Below, piece by piece: positions 1 through 6,124 of a stretch of 8,391 bases of DNA. The stretch is from the NCBI GenBank assembly GCA_019236085.1, contig JAFAJR010000194.1:1-8391 (forward strand), read 5' to 3'. Position 1 is the stretch's first letter, and every line of letters starts with the position of its first letter. The stretch comes from Candidatus Dormiibacterota bacterium (GTDB lineage: Bacteria; Chloroflexota; Dormibacteria; Aeolococcales; Aeolococcaceae). The notes beneath the pieces are model-generated. The model saw only the letters and a list, made by a program, of their open reading frames with translations. It did no database searches and was not told the origin of the DNA. Made by a program: the position numbers and the translations under genes.

Positions 1-719
1 TCGACTGGTCCGTGGTGCGTCAGGCAGGCGTCCAGCAGGTCCCGATCTCGGTTAGCAACGGTGACCCATCGGTGGAGCTCGTCGACCCTCCAGGCAGCAT
101 CAGTGTCGACCTGGACTCCATCGCTTCCGCGACGGTCCCGGTGACCATCCGCATCAGCAACCTGCCGCCACCGGGTTTTGTGATCGCGGGACAGACCGCA
201 TCGCCCAGCTCGGTCGTGGTGACGGGGCCGCAGCACGAGCTGCCCGGAATTTCGGTCGTGGTGGCCGTCGACCTCGCCAACCGCAAGACCAACCTCGAAC
301 AGGACTTCGTCCCGCTGCTCTACGACTCACACGGCAACCCGGTGACCGACGCCAGCGCACTGCCGAACCTGATCGCAGTGGCCATCACCGTGAACTCCGC
401 TGAGGCGACTCGTGCCGTGGCAGTGAATCCCGACCTGGTGGGCACGCCCGGCGGGAGCAACTTTCTGAGTGGTGAGGCAGCCTTACCGCTGACGGTGCTT
501 TTGACAGGACCGCAGGACTTGCTCAATTCGATCAATTCGGTGTCGACGTCACCGATCTTCCTGGGCGGCCGGTTCGGCACCGATGTCGTGTCAGTGACCC
601 TGCAGCTGCCGCCCGGCGTCACCGCCTTTCCGTCGAGCGTGACTGTCACGCTCTTCATCAAGACGCTGCCCACGCCCAGCCCGTCTGCCACGCCTTCACC
701 GAGCCCGACGGCGCCGTAA
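1..719 (+). CDS. cdaR: CdaR-like YbbR-repeat protein, 3' part
   Basis: The 5' end lies outside the window: the frame is open from base 3 and no start is needed inside. About 238 residues are visible, ending in TAA at 717-719. Two YbbR-type repeats can be read. The first spans roughly bases 125-400 (VPVTIRISNLPPPGF, then SPSSVVVTGP and a VAVDLANRK strand). The second spans roughly 410-660 (LPLTVLLTGPQDLLNSI, then STSPIFLGG and PSSVTVTLF). Each has the family pattern of a V-T-GP turn, a hydrophobic I-V strand and a closing PSSVTVT-like strand. The protein ends in a Pro/Ser/Thr-rich tail (664-716). In Firmicutes, CdaR is a membrane-anchored extracytoplasmic regulator of the diadenylate cyclase CdaA, encoded as cdaA-cdaR-glmM-glmS. 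Here glmS follows after 34 bp, which supports the assignment, although glmM is not between them. The N-terminal membrane segment and any cdaA would lie upstream. The YbbR call is firm; the c-di-AMP role is inferred from context. Confidence 0.8.
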   Translation, partial: DWSVVRQAGVQQVPISVSNGDPSVELVDPPGSISVDLDSIASATVPVTIRISNLPPPGFVIAGQTASPSSVVVTGPQHELPGISVVVAVDLANRKTNLEQDFVPLLYDSHGNPVTDASALPNLIAVAITVNSAEATRAVAVNPDLVGTPGGSNFLSGEAALPLTVLLTGPQDLLNSINSVSTSPIFLGGRFGTDVVSVTLQLPPGVTAFPSSVTVTLFIKTLPTPSPSATPSPSPTAP

Positions 720-753
720 CCGGCGTCGGGAGCGCCCGTTCCACCTCAGTCAC

Positions 754-2589
754 ATGTGCGGCATCATCGGCTACACCGGACCACGCCCCGCGGCCCCCGT
801 GCTGCTGGAGAGCCTGCGCCGCCTGGAGTATCGCGGCTACGACTCTGCAGGCATTGCCGTACTGGAGCCGGGTGGCGGCAGCACCGTGGTCAAGAACAAC
901 CAGAAGGTCGAGGATCTGGTGCGGCAGGTGGAGGCCGAGGGTGTGCCGGCAGGCACCGCCGGCATCGGTCACACCCGCTGGGCCACGCACGGCAAGCCCA
1001 GCATCGAGAATGCGCATCCTCACCAGGACTGCACAGGCGCGATCCACCTGATCCACAACGGGATCATCGAGAACCATCGCGAGCTCCGCGAGGAGCTGGA
1101 AGCACAGGGCCACGTGTTCGCCAGCGAGACGGACACCGAGGTTGTGCCGCATCTCATCGAACAGCACTACCACGGAGACTTGGCGCAGGCCGTCAGAGCT
1201 GCGTTGGGTCGCATCCGCGGCGCCTACGCGGTGGTGGTCATGCACGCCGCCGAGCCGGGACGCATCGTCGGTGCGCGTTTCAACGCGCCGTTGGTTGTCG
1301 GACTCGCGGCGCACGAGACCTTCATCAGCAGCGACATCACAGCGCTGATCCCGTACACCAAACGGGTTGCGCTGCTCGGTGAAGGACAGATCGTCAGCGC
1401 GACGCCGCGCGGCATCCAGGTGCAGACACTGGATGGTGTGGCCGTCGAGGCCCGGGTGGTCACCGTCGACTGGGAAGCGGAGCAAGCGCAGAAGAACGGG
1501 TTCCCGCATTACTTTCTCAAGGAGCTGCACGAGCAGCCCGATGCCGTGCGACAGGCACTCGCCGGTCGCATCGGCGAGACGGGCTGCGTCGACATCAGCG
1601 AGACAGGTCTCCCCGTTTCCCTGCTGGAACAGGCGAACGAGGTGGTCATCGTGGCCTGCGGATCCGCCTCGTACGCTGCCGAGGTGTCGCGCTATGCGGT
1701 CGAACATCTGGCCGGGGTGCGTTGCATCGTCGAGCCGGCCAGCGAGTTCCGCTACAGCGACGTGCTCGTGGACAAGTCGACGTTGGTCATCGCCTTCTCG
1801 CAGTCGGGGGAAACCGCGGACACGCTGGCCGCGGTGCGACATGCGCGGCGCCAAGGCGCGCCGGTGCTGGCGGTGACCAACGTCGTGGGCAGCGCGCTGT
1901 CGCTCGAGGCGGACGGCGTGCTGTACATGCAGGCAGGCCCCGAGATCTCCGTGGCGGCGACGAAGACCTACGTGAACCAGGTCGTGTGCGGCATGCTGAT
2001 CGCGCTGCACCTCGGTGAGGTGCGCGGTACGCTCGACGTCGACACGCACCGAGCGGTGCTCGCCGAGCTTGCGACAGTGCCGGCACTGCTGGAGCGGGCG
2101 CTGGACGTGGAGCCGCTGGTGGCGAACATCGCTCAGCGCTACGCACAGGCAAGCGACGCCATGTACATCGCTCGCGGCGTCAACTTCGCCACCGCCCTCG
2201 AAGGGGCCTTGAAACTCAAGGAGATTTCCTACATCCATGCCGAGGGATATGCTGCCGGCGAACTGAAACACGGTCCCATCGCGCTGCTCGGGCCGGCGGT
2301 CCCGGTCGTTGCGGTGGCCACGCGCAGCTCCACGCTGCCGAAGCTCGTGAGCAACGTTCAGGAGGTCCACTCACGCGAGGCGCCGGTGATCGCCTTGGTG
2401 AGTGAGGGTGAGAATCCCTTCGACAGCGCTCTGGTGCGTGACGTCATCGAGGTCCCAGCTTGCAGCGAGCTGCTGTCGCCGCTGGTCAACGTGGTTCCGC
2501 TGCAGCTGCTCGCCTATCACGTCGCGGTGCAGCGAGGCTGCGACGTCGATCAGCCCCGCAACCTCGCTAAATCTGTGACTGTCGAGTAG
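754..2589 (+). CDS. glmS: Glutamine--fructose-6-phosphate aminotransferase (isomerizing)
   Basis: GlmS makes glucosamine-6-phosphate from fructose-6-phosphate and glutamine, the first committed step toward UDP-GlcNAc for peptidoglycan, in the cytoplasm. The 611 residues match the usual family length. The start is fixed by MCGIIGY, because Cys2 is the N-terminal nucleophile of the glutaminase domain after Met removal. That domain covers about residues 2-235, with HTRWATHG at 73-80 and HNGIIEN at 101-107. The first sugar-isomerase (SIS) domain is about 294-420, with ACGSASY (301-307), SQSGETADT (349-357) and AATKTY (401-406). The second is about 460-600, with LEGALKLKEISY (482-493) and the GELKHGP motif (502-508). 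The C-terminus QPRNLAKSVTVE is the classic end closing over the active site. It follows cdaR by 34 bp. No good Shine-Dalgarno lies at normal spacing; the nearest GGGAG (728-732) is 21 nt away. The gap holds no clear promoter, so co-transcription with cdaR is likely. Confidence 0.98.
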   Translation: MCGIIGYTGPRPAAPVLLESLRRLEYRGYDSAGIAVLEPGGGSTVVKNNQKVEDLVRQVEAEGVPAGTAGIGHTRWATHGKPSIENAHPHQDCTGAIHLIHNGIIENHRELREELEAQGHVFASETDTEVVPHLIEQHYHGDLAQAVRAALGRIRGAYAVVVMHAAEPGRIVGARFNAPLVVGLAAHETFISSDITALIPYTKRVALLGEGQIVSATPRGIQVQTLDGVAVEARVVTVDWEAEQAQKNGFPHYFLKELHEQPDAVRQALAGRIGETGCVDISETGLPVSLLEQANEVVIVACGSASYAAEVSRYAVEHLAGVRCIVEPASEFRYSDVLVDKSTLVIAFSQSGETADTLAAVRHARRQGAPVLAVTNVVGSALSLEADGVLYMQAGPEISVAATKTYVNQVVCGMLIALHLGEVRGTLDVDTHRAVLAELATVPALLERALDVEPLVANIAQRYAQASDAMYIARGVNFATALEGALKLKEISYIHAEGYAAGELKHGPIALLGPAVPVVAVATRSSTLPKLVSNVQEVHSREAPVIALVSEGENPFDSALVRDVIEVPACSELLSPLVNVVPLQLLAYHVAVQRGCDVDQPRNLAKSVTVE

Positions 2590-2599
2590 CGGGCCGCCG

Positions 2600-2605
2600 T
2601 ATCCT
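2600..2605 (+). promoter_or_regulatory. Leaderless-type -10 box for the acpS-nnrD fusion gene
   Basis: TATCCT lies in the 23-bp gap after glmS, with exactly 7 nt between its last T and the ATG at 2613. A start of transcription at or next to the A of ATG is therefore expected, giving a leaderless mRNA. This fits the absence of any Shine-Dalgarno. A weak -35 candidate, GTGACT (2575-2580), sits 19 bp upstream inside the end of glmS. The spacing repeats at thiL (see 5073-5078). Confidence 0.5.
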
Positions 2606-2612
2606 TCGCGGC

Positions 2613-3854
2613 ATGCGTGTGGGAATCGACGTTGTCAACGTCGAACGCATCGCCCAGCTGCTGCAGCGCTCGCCGCGGTTCGCCACTCGCGTGTACACCG
2701 ACCGCGAACGAAGCATCAGCGAGGGCAAGCCAGAGCGCTTCGCGTCGCGGTGGGCTGCGAAAGAGGCGGTGCGGAAGCTGTTCGGCTCGAGCGGTGAGCC
2801 GATGCCGGGCTACGGCGACATCGAGGTGACGGGTGGTGCCAACACAGCGCCCGGCATCAGCATTCGTGGCGAGGCTCAGGACATCGCGCTGTCGCTGACG
2901 CACGACGCGGGTATCGCCATTGCGGTTGTGGCCGGCCGGCGGCACCCCCGCGGTCCTGCGCTGGGCGAACTGCCCGAGCACCTTCGACTTCCGGATCGGC
3001 CGGCGACTGCCAACAAGGGCACCTTCGGACGGGTGCTGGTGGTCGCCGGGTCTCGGGGATTCACCGGCGCCCCGCAACTGGCCGCCCGCGGCGCGGCTCG
3101 CGCCGGCGCCGGCCTCGTCACCGTCGCCGTCCCCGAATCCATCCACGCAGTGGTGGCCGCCGGGTGCTTGGAGGTGATGCCTGCGCCGCTACCGGACGGC
3201 GGCTCGGGGGTGCTCAGCCGAGACGCTCTCGATCCGCTGCACGGCTTGCTCACCCATGCCACCTCGCTGGTGGTGGGGCCCGGCATCGGTCGCGACGCCG
3301 CCACCTGGGGCTTCCTCGAGCAGGTCATGAGCAGCCTTTCCTGCCCGGCGGTGATCGATGCAGACGCGCTCAACCTGGCGGCGGCGGCGCACTTCGATTG
3401 GCGGCGCAGTCCCTCTCCACTGGTGCTGACGCCGCACCCCGCCGAGATGGCGAGGCTGACCGGGATGTCGACGGAGCAGGTGCAGGAGCAGCGCGAAGCG
3501 CTGGCCCGGCGATTCGCCGCCGACAATGGTGTGACTCTGGTGCTCAAGGGGAGCGAAACGGTGGTGGCCGCGGCGGACGGGCGCTGCCACGTCGACAACC
3601 ACAGCGTGGTGGCCCTGGCCACGGGCGGCACCGGCGACGTGCTGAGCGGCGTCATCGCCGCATTCATCGCCCAGGGCCTGGAACCGTTCGAGGCTGCGGT
3701 GGCAGGGGTGACGGTGCACGCCCACGCCGGTCTCATGGTCCAGGCCAGGCAGGGGAGAGCGGGGGCGCTCGCCTCAGACGTGATCGAGGCGCTGCCGAGG
3801 GCTCAGGAGCGGATCAGGCGAGCCCTCGAAACTGCGCTTACTGCCCGTAAATGA
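2613..3854 (+). CDS. acpS-nnrD: Fusion: holo-ACP synthase (AcpS) + ADP/ATP-dependent NAD(P)H-hydrate dehydratase (NnrD)
   Basis: The ORF encodes 413 residues with two enzymes in one frame. Residues 1-108 are AcpS, which moves 4'-phosphopantetheine from CoA to a serine of acyl carrier protein. Visible are GIDVVNVERI (4-13, Mg-binding Asp6), RWAAKEAVRKLFG (46-58, Mg-binding Glu51) and the closing strand SLTHDAGIAIAVV (94-106). At about 108 residues it is slightly shorter than free AcpS. A Pro/Arg-rich linker (109-130) leads to NnrD (about 131-405), a ribokinase-like fold that dehydrates hydrated NAD(P)H (NAD(P)HX) at the cost of a nucleotide. Its motifs are KGTFGRVLVVAGS (135-147), GAARAGAGLVTVAVPE (160-175), VGPGIGRD (221-228), VIDADALNL (247-255), TPHPAEM (273-279) and the nucleotide-binding and catalytic ATGGTGDVLSG (336-346). 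The usual N-terminal NnrE epimerase (YjeF_N) domain is absent. A GTG at 2928 at the domain boundary has no Shine-Dalgarno, so a separate nnrD start is unlikely. The last 17 bp overlap the converging hydrolase gene. Confidence 0.93.
   Translation: MRVGIDVVNVERIAQLLQRSPRFATRVYTDRERSISEGKPERFASRWAAKEAVRKLFGSSGEPMPGYGDIEVTGGANTAPGISIRGEAQDIALSLTHDAGIAIAVVAGRRHPRGPALGELPEHLRLPDRPATANKGTFGRVLVVAGSRGFTGAPQLAARGAARAGAGLVTVAVPESIHAVVAAGCLEVMPAPLPDGGSGVLSRDALDPLHGLLTHATSLVVGPGIGRDAATWGFLEQVMSSLSCPAVIDADALNLAAAAHFDWRRSPSPLVLTPHPAEMARLTGMSTEQVQEQREALARRFAADNGVTLVLKGSETVVAAADGRCHVDNHSVVALATGGTGDVLSGVIAAFIAQGLEPFEAAVAGVTVHAHAGLMVQARQGRAGALASDVIEALPRAQERIRRALETALTARK
3796..3828 (-). terminator. Candidate hairpin terminator of the CHAP hydrolase gene, inside the 3' end of the fusion gene
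   Basis: CGAGGGCT (3796-3803) and AGCCCTCG (3821-3828) form a perfect 8-bp stem around a 17-nt loop. Read on the minus strand it begins 9 nt after the hydrolase TAA. No T-tract follows on either strand, so this would be a U-less hairpin. On the plus strand it is inside translated nnrD codons, where it should matter less. A chance palindrome in GC-rich DNA is possible. Confidence 0.4.
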
Positions 3855-4908
3855 AGCCCTGGATCCCCGGCGAGTTGTCAGGCAGCGTGCGATAGCTCAC
3901 CCGGTCCCAGCCCGCGAAGTTCATCTCCGACTGCAGGAAATACCCGGCGGGGATGCCGTTGGCGGGACCCACTGCCTCGACGTACGCCACATGGCCGATG
4001 CCGCTGGCGCCGTCACCCCCGGGCCAGAACACCACTATCGCTCCAGGCGCTGGGACGTGGCCCTCCTTGAACCCCATCGCAGCGGCGTTGTAATACCACT
4101 GGTCGGCGTTGCCCACCCAGGGAACGCAGCGTCGCGAGGCGACGTACCAGGTGCACTGCCCATAGGCGAAATGGTCACCGCACGAGCCGCCTCCGGCATA
4201 CGAGGGCATCTGCGCGGCGGCGATCTCCTCGTCGATGGTGGCGATCTGCGCAGCGATTGCGCGGGCCGGGCCGTCGAGTGTGTTGAAGGCGAAATTGCGG
4301 TTCATCAGCACCGCGAGCAGCTGGTTGCTCATTGACGAGAGCTGCTGCTCGAGGGTCGAGGCCTGGGCGAAGTCTGTCTTGATCTGCACCCGGTCCTCGC
4401 GGATCTGCTGTTCCTGGCCGGAGAGCTTGGCGACGAGGTCGGAGACCTGGTGCGAGACCTGCGATGCGTTGCGCAGCCTGTCCATCGCTTGGGTGAAATC
4501 GTTCGACGACAACACAGCGGCCAGCACCTGGTCGTTGCCTGCGCTCTCGTAGGTTGCGCGGATGATCGTCCCCAGGTCTGCCTTGTCCTGGGCGATCGTG
4601 GCCTGATCAGCTGTCATTTGACCGTCCAGCGACTGCAGCTGCGCATTCAGCGACGCGAGATGCTGCTGCGTCTGCAACACCTTCTGCTGCTGCGTCTGGT
4701 ACGCGGACTCGGCTGCATTCAACTGACCACCGGCCGAATCGATCGAAGGCTGCATCGCCACGAGCTCTGCGAGGAGCGCGGCACGCCGGGCGCGCAGCGC
4801 GTCGACAGGAGAGGTCGTCGCGTGGGTGACGGTGATGGAGCCGATACCGGTCGCCAGAAGCGTTCCCAGGCCCGCCGCGATGAGAACGAGCTTCTGCCTA
4901 CGCCGCAA
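3838..4908 (-). CDS. Secreted coiled-coil CHAP-domain peptidoglycan hydrolase
   Basis: This is probably an exported PcsB-like cell-wall hydrolase, either an amidase or an endopeptidase. I place the start at TTG (4906-4908), giving 356 residues, because it has GGGAGG 7 nt upstream and yields an ideal export signal: MRRRQK, then a hydrophobic stretch at about 7-27, with a possible cleavage after THA (28-30). A GTG 84 bp upstream would add an Arg-rich, non-signal leader. Residues about 35-235 are Gln/Ala/Leu-rich coiled coil with the PcsB-type signature LSSNDFTQAMDRL (133-145). The C-terminal CHAP domain (about 240-356) has the catalytic Cys252 in YGQCTWYVASRR, His306 in GIGHVAYVE, and the acidic/Asn position in SEMN (327-330). 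In PcsB-type proteins the coiled coil keeps the hydrolase inactive until a divisome partner engages it; that is family knowledge, not seen here. The gene is divergent from thiL and overlaps the fusion gene tail-to-tail by 17 bp (3838-3854). Confidence 0.9.
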   Translation of the reverse strand: MRRRQKLVLIAAGLGTLLATGIGSITVTHATTSPVDALRARRAALLAELVAMQPSIDSAGGQLNAAESAYQTQQQKVLQTQQHLASLNAQLQSLDGQMTADQATIAQDKADLGTIIRATYESAGNDQVLAAVLSSNDFTQAMDRLRNASQVSHQVSDLVAKLSGQEQQIREDRVQIKTDFAQASTLEQQLSSMSNQLLAVLMNRNFAFNTLDGPARAIAAQIATIDEEIAAAQMPSYAGGGSCGDHFAYGQCTWYVASRRCVPWVGNADQWYYNAAAMGFKEGHVPAPGAIVVFWPGGDGASGIGHVAYVEAVGPANGIPAGYFLQSEMNFAGWDRVSYRTLPDNSPGIQGFIYGQ

Positions 4909-4915
4909 TAAACCG

Positions 4916-4921
4916 CCTCCC
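4916..4921 (-). promoter_or_regulatory. Shine-Dalgarno deciding the TTG start of the hydrolase
   Basis: GGGAGG on the minus strand is followed by 7 nt and TTG (4908-4906). It is one of the best ribosome-binding sites in the window. On the same strand CTCC (4927-4924) lies just upstream, separated by TTG, so a 4-bp CTCC/GGAG hairpin could cover most of the site. Confidence 0.7.
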
Positions 4922-4990
4922 AAGGAGCTGCCCTCGAGCCGGTCCCCGCGAGCGCAAACAGCAAGAGGGCATCTGTCGCGCCGGGCGCGC

Positions 4991-5020
4991 ACGATACCGG
5001 CAAACGGTGCCCGGGCGCAA
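4991..5020 (-). promoter_or_regulatory. Candidate promoter of the CHAP hydrolase gene
   Basis: On the minus strand TTGCGC (5020-5015) and TATCGT (4996-4991) are separated by 18 bp, a plausible -35/-10 pair. The transcript would begin near 4984 and carry a leader of about 75 nt before the TTG start. A GCCCTC/GAGGGC inverted repeat (4930-4935 with 4965-4970) falls in that leader. Box quality is moderate and there are few other candidates in the 178-bp divergent region. Confidence 0.4.
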
Positions 5021-5072
5021 GTCTGAACGCGTCACAAGCTGCCGCTGTGCCATTCCGGCGGCGCGCTCTCCG

Positions 5073-5078
5073 TATAGT
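5073..5078 (+). promoter_or_regulatory. Leaderless-type -10 box for thiL
   Basis: TATAGT, close to the -10 consensus, has 8 nt between its last T and the GTG start of thiL at 5087. No Shine-Dalgarno is present before thiL, so a leaderless or nearly leaderless mRNA is expected. No convincing -35 box is visible 16-18 bp upstream. This would be the main promoter of the thiL-tsaE-tsaB block. Confidence 0.6.
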
Positions 5079-5086
5079 CGCCAAGC

Positions 5087-6124
5087 GTGAGCGGGCCCTC
5101 CAGTGCACCGGGCGCCGGGAGCTGGGCGAGTTCGGGGCCAACCTTGGCCGAAACCGGAGAGTCCGAGATTTTGCGCCGGTTTCTCGCCGCGTCTCGGCCG
5201 TCCGACAGGCTGCTGGTGGGCAATGGCGACGATGGTGCCGTCTGGCATCCCGGGCCCGATGTGGATGTGGTGCTCTCCCAGGATGCGTGTGTCGAAGGCG
5301 TCGACTTCGTCCGCCGCTGGTCCTCTCCGCAGCTCGTCGGCCGCCGGGCGGTTGCGGCAGCGCTCTCGGACCTGGCGGCGATGGGGGCCCGCCCGGTGCT
5401 GTGCCAGGCGACCCTCTGCGCCCCTGGAACAGCGAGGCTGGCCGACGTGCTCGCCATCCACCGAGGGCTGGCCGAGGCGGCCGCCGAGTTCGGCTGCGTG
5501 CTAGCCGGCGGTGACCTCTCGGCCGTCGACGGCCCGCTTGTGGTCGACGTCACGGTGTGCGGTGAGGTCGCCGCGGGACGGGCGCTGCGACGCGACCGGG
5601 GCACGGGGGGCGACGCGCTGCTGGTCACCGGGTGCCTGGGCGGGGCGACGGCGGGACTTCGCCGGTTGCTGGCCGACGCAGACCCGGCCACTGACGGCGA
5701 GCAGCTGTGGATCGAGCGGCAGCTGCGCCCCGTGCCGCGCATCGCCGAGGGCCTCCACCTGGTGGCCGATGGGGTGACATGCGCCGGCGACCTGAGTGAC
5801 GGCCTCCTGCTGGACGCCCAGCGCACCGCCGGCATGTCCGGCTGCGGCGTCGAGCTCTGGCTGGATCACGTCCCCACAGAGCCGGGGATCCGCGAGGCAA
5901 TCGCCGACTGGCCCGCTCTCGCGCTCGGCGGCGGAGAGGATTTCGAGCTCCTGGTGGCTGTTCCCCAGGCCGCGGCCGGCCCGCTGCTCAGCAACTGGCC
6001 ATCCGATCTGGCGCCGCTGACCGTTGTGGGCGCGCTCACCACCGGCAGTGGCGTTCGGCTCCTGGACCGCCGCGGCGGTTCCGAGATCCCCCCGCCGCCG
6101 GCGGCATCGCGGCATTTCGGGTGA
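5087..6124 (+). CDS. thiL: Thiamine-monophosphate kinase
   Basis: ThiL phosphorylates thiamine monophosphate with ATP to thiamine diphosphate, the last step of cofactor synthesis, in the cytoplasm. The 345 residues fit the family (about 310-350) with a short Ser/Gly/Pro-rich N-terminal extension (1-22). Motifs in order are: SEILRRF (26-32); NGDDGAV (46-52), whose Asp residues bind metal; SQDACVEGVDF (64-74), with Asp at the place where His is more common; ALSDLAAMGA (92-101); GGDLS (141-145); GDALLVTGCLGGA (175-187); AGDLSDGLLLD (233-243); and GGGEDFELLVAVP (281-293). The start is GTG at 5087, chosen because TATAGT ends 8 nt before it. A later start inside the extension is possible but lacks a ribosome site. 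The gene ends in TGA overlapping the tsaE start by 4 bp (GTGA, 6121-6124). The N-terminal half resembles the AIR-synthetase fold shared with PurM, but the full motif set and the neighbours indicate ThiL. Confidence 0.95.
   Translation: MSGPSSAPGAGSWASSGPTLAETGESEILRRFLAASRPSDRLLVGNGDDGAVWHPGPDVDVVLSQDACVEGVDFVRRWSSPQLVGRRAVAAALSDLAAMGARPVLCQATLCAPGTARLADVLAIHRGLAEAAAEFGCVLAGGDLSAVDGPLVVDVTVCGEVAAGRALRRDRGTGGDALLVTGCLGGATAGLRRLLADADPATDGEQLWIERQLRPVPRIAEGLHLVADGVTCAGDLSDGLLLDAQRTAGMSGCGVELWLDHVPTEPGIREAIADWPALALGGGEDFELLVAVPQAAAGPLLSNWPSDLAPLTVVGALTTGSGVRLLDRRGGSEIPPPPAASRHFG

Noticed and set aside
501..529. A perfect TTGACA (501-506) inside cdaR as a promoter for glmS
   Set aside because: The hexamer 17 bp downstream, CAATTC, is a poor -10, and the bases are explained by conserved YbbR-repeat codons.
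523..539. Direct repeat of TCAATTCG (523-530 and 532-539)
   Set aside because: It is two short copies one base apart inside coding sequence for LNSINS, with no further copies or function suggested.
720..753. A glmS ribozyme before glmS
   Set aside because: The gap is only 34 bp, far too short for the ribozyme, and the element is typical of Firmicutes.
658..2370. A 570-codon open frame on the minus strand opposite glmS
   Set aside because: It mirrors the codon structure of a certain gene in GC-rich DNA. Its product is rich in Arg, His, Asp and Gln with no recognisable motif, and no ribosome site precedes it.
3164..3850. A 228-codon plus-strand frame inside the NnrD part
   Set aside because: Its Arg/Gly/Ala-rich product has no family features; it is an out-of-frame shadow of the NnrD domain.
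4909..4992. GTG at 4990-4992 as the hydrolase start
   Set aside because: It adds 28 Arg/Gly-rich residues before the signal peptide and has no ribosome site, while TTG at 4906-4908 has GGGAGG at ideal spacing.
4909..5040. A c-di-AMP (ydaO-type) riboswitch in the hydrolase leader
   Set aside because: The idea is attractive for a CHAP gene, but the likely leader of about 75 nt is too short and I could not find the conserved core segments.
4909..5086. A TPP riboswitch ahead of thiL
   Set aside because: No CTGAGA-type thi-box core is visible, and the TATAGT 8 nt before the GTG implies almost no leader.
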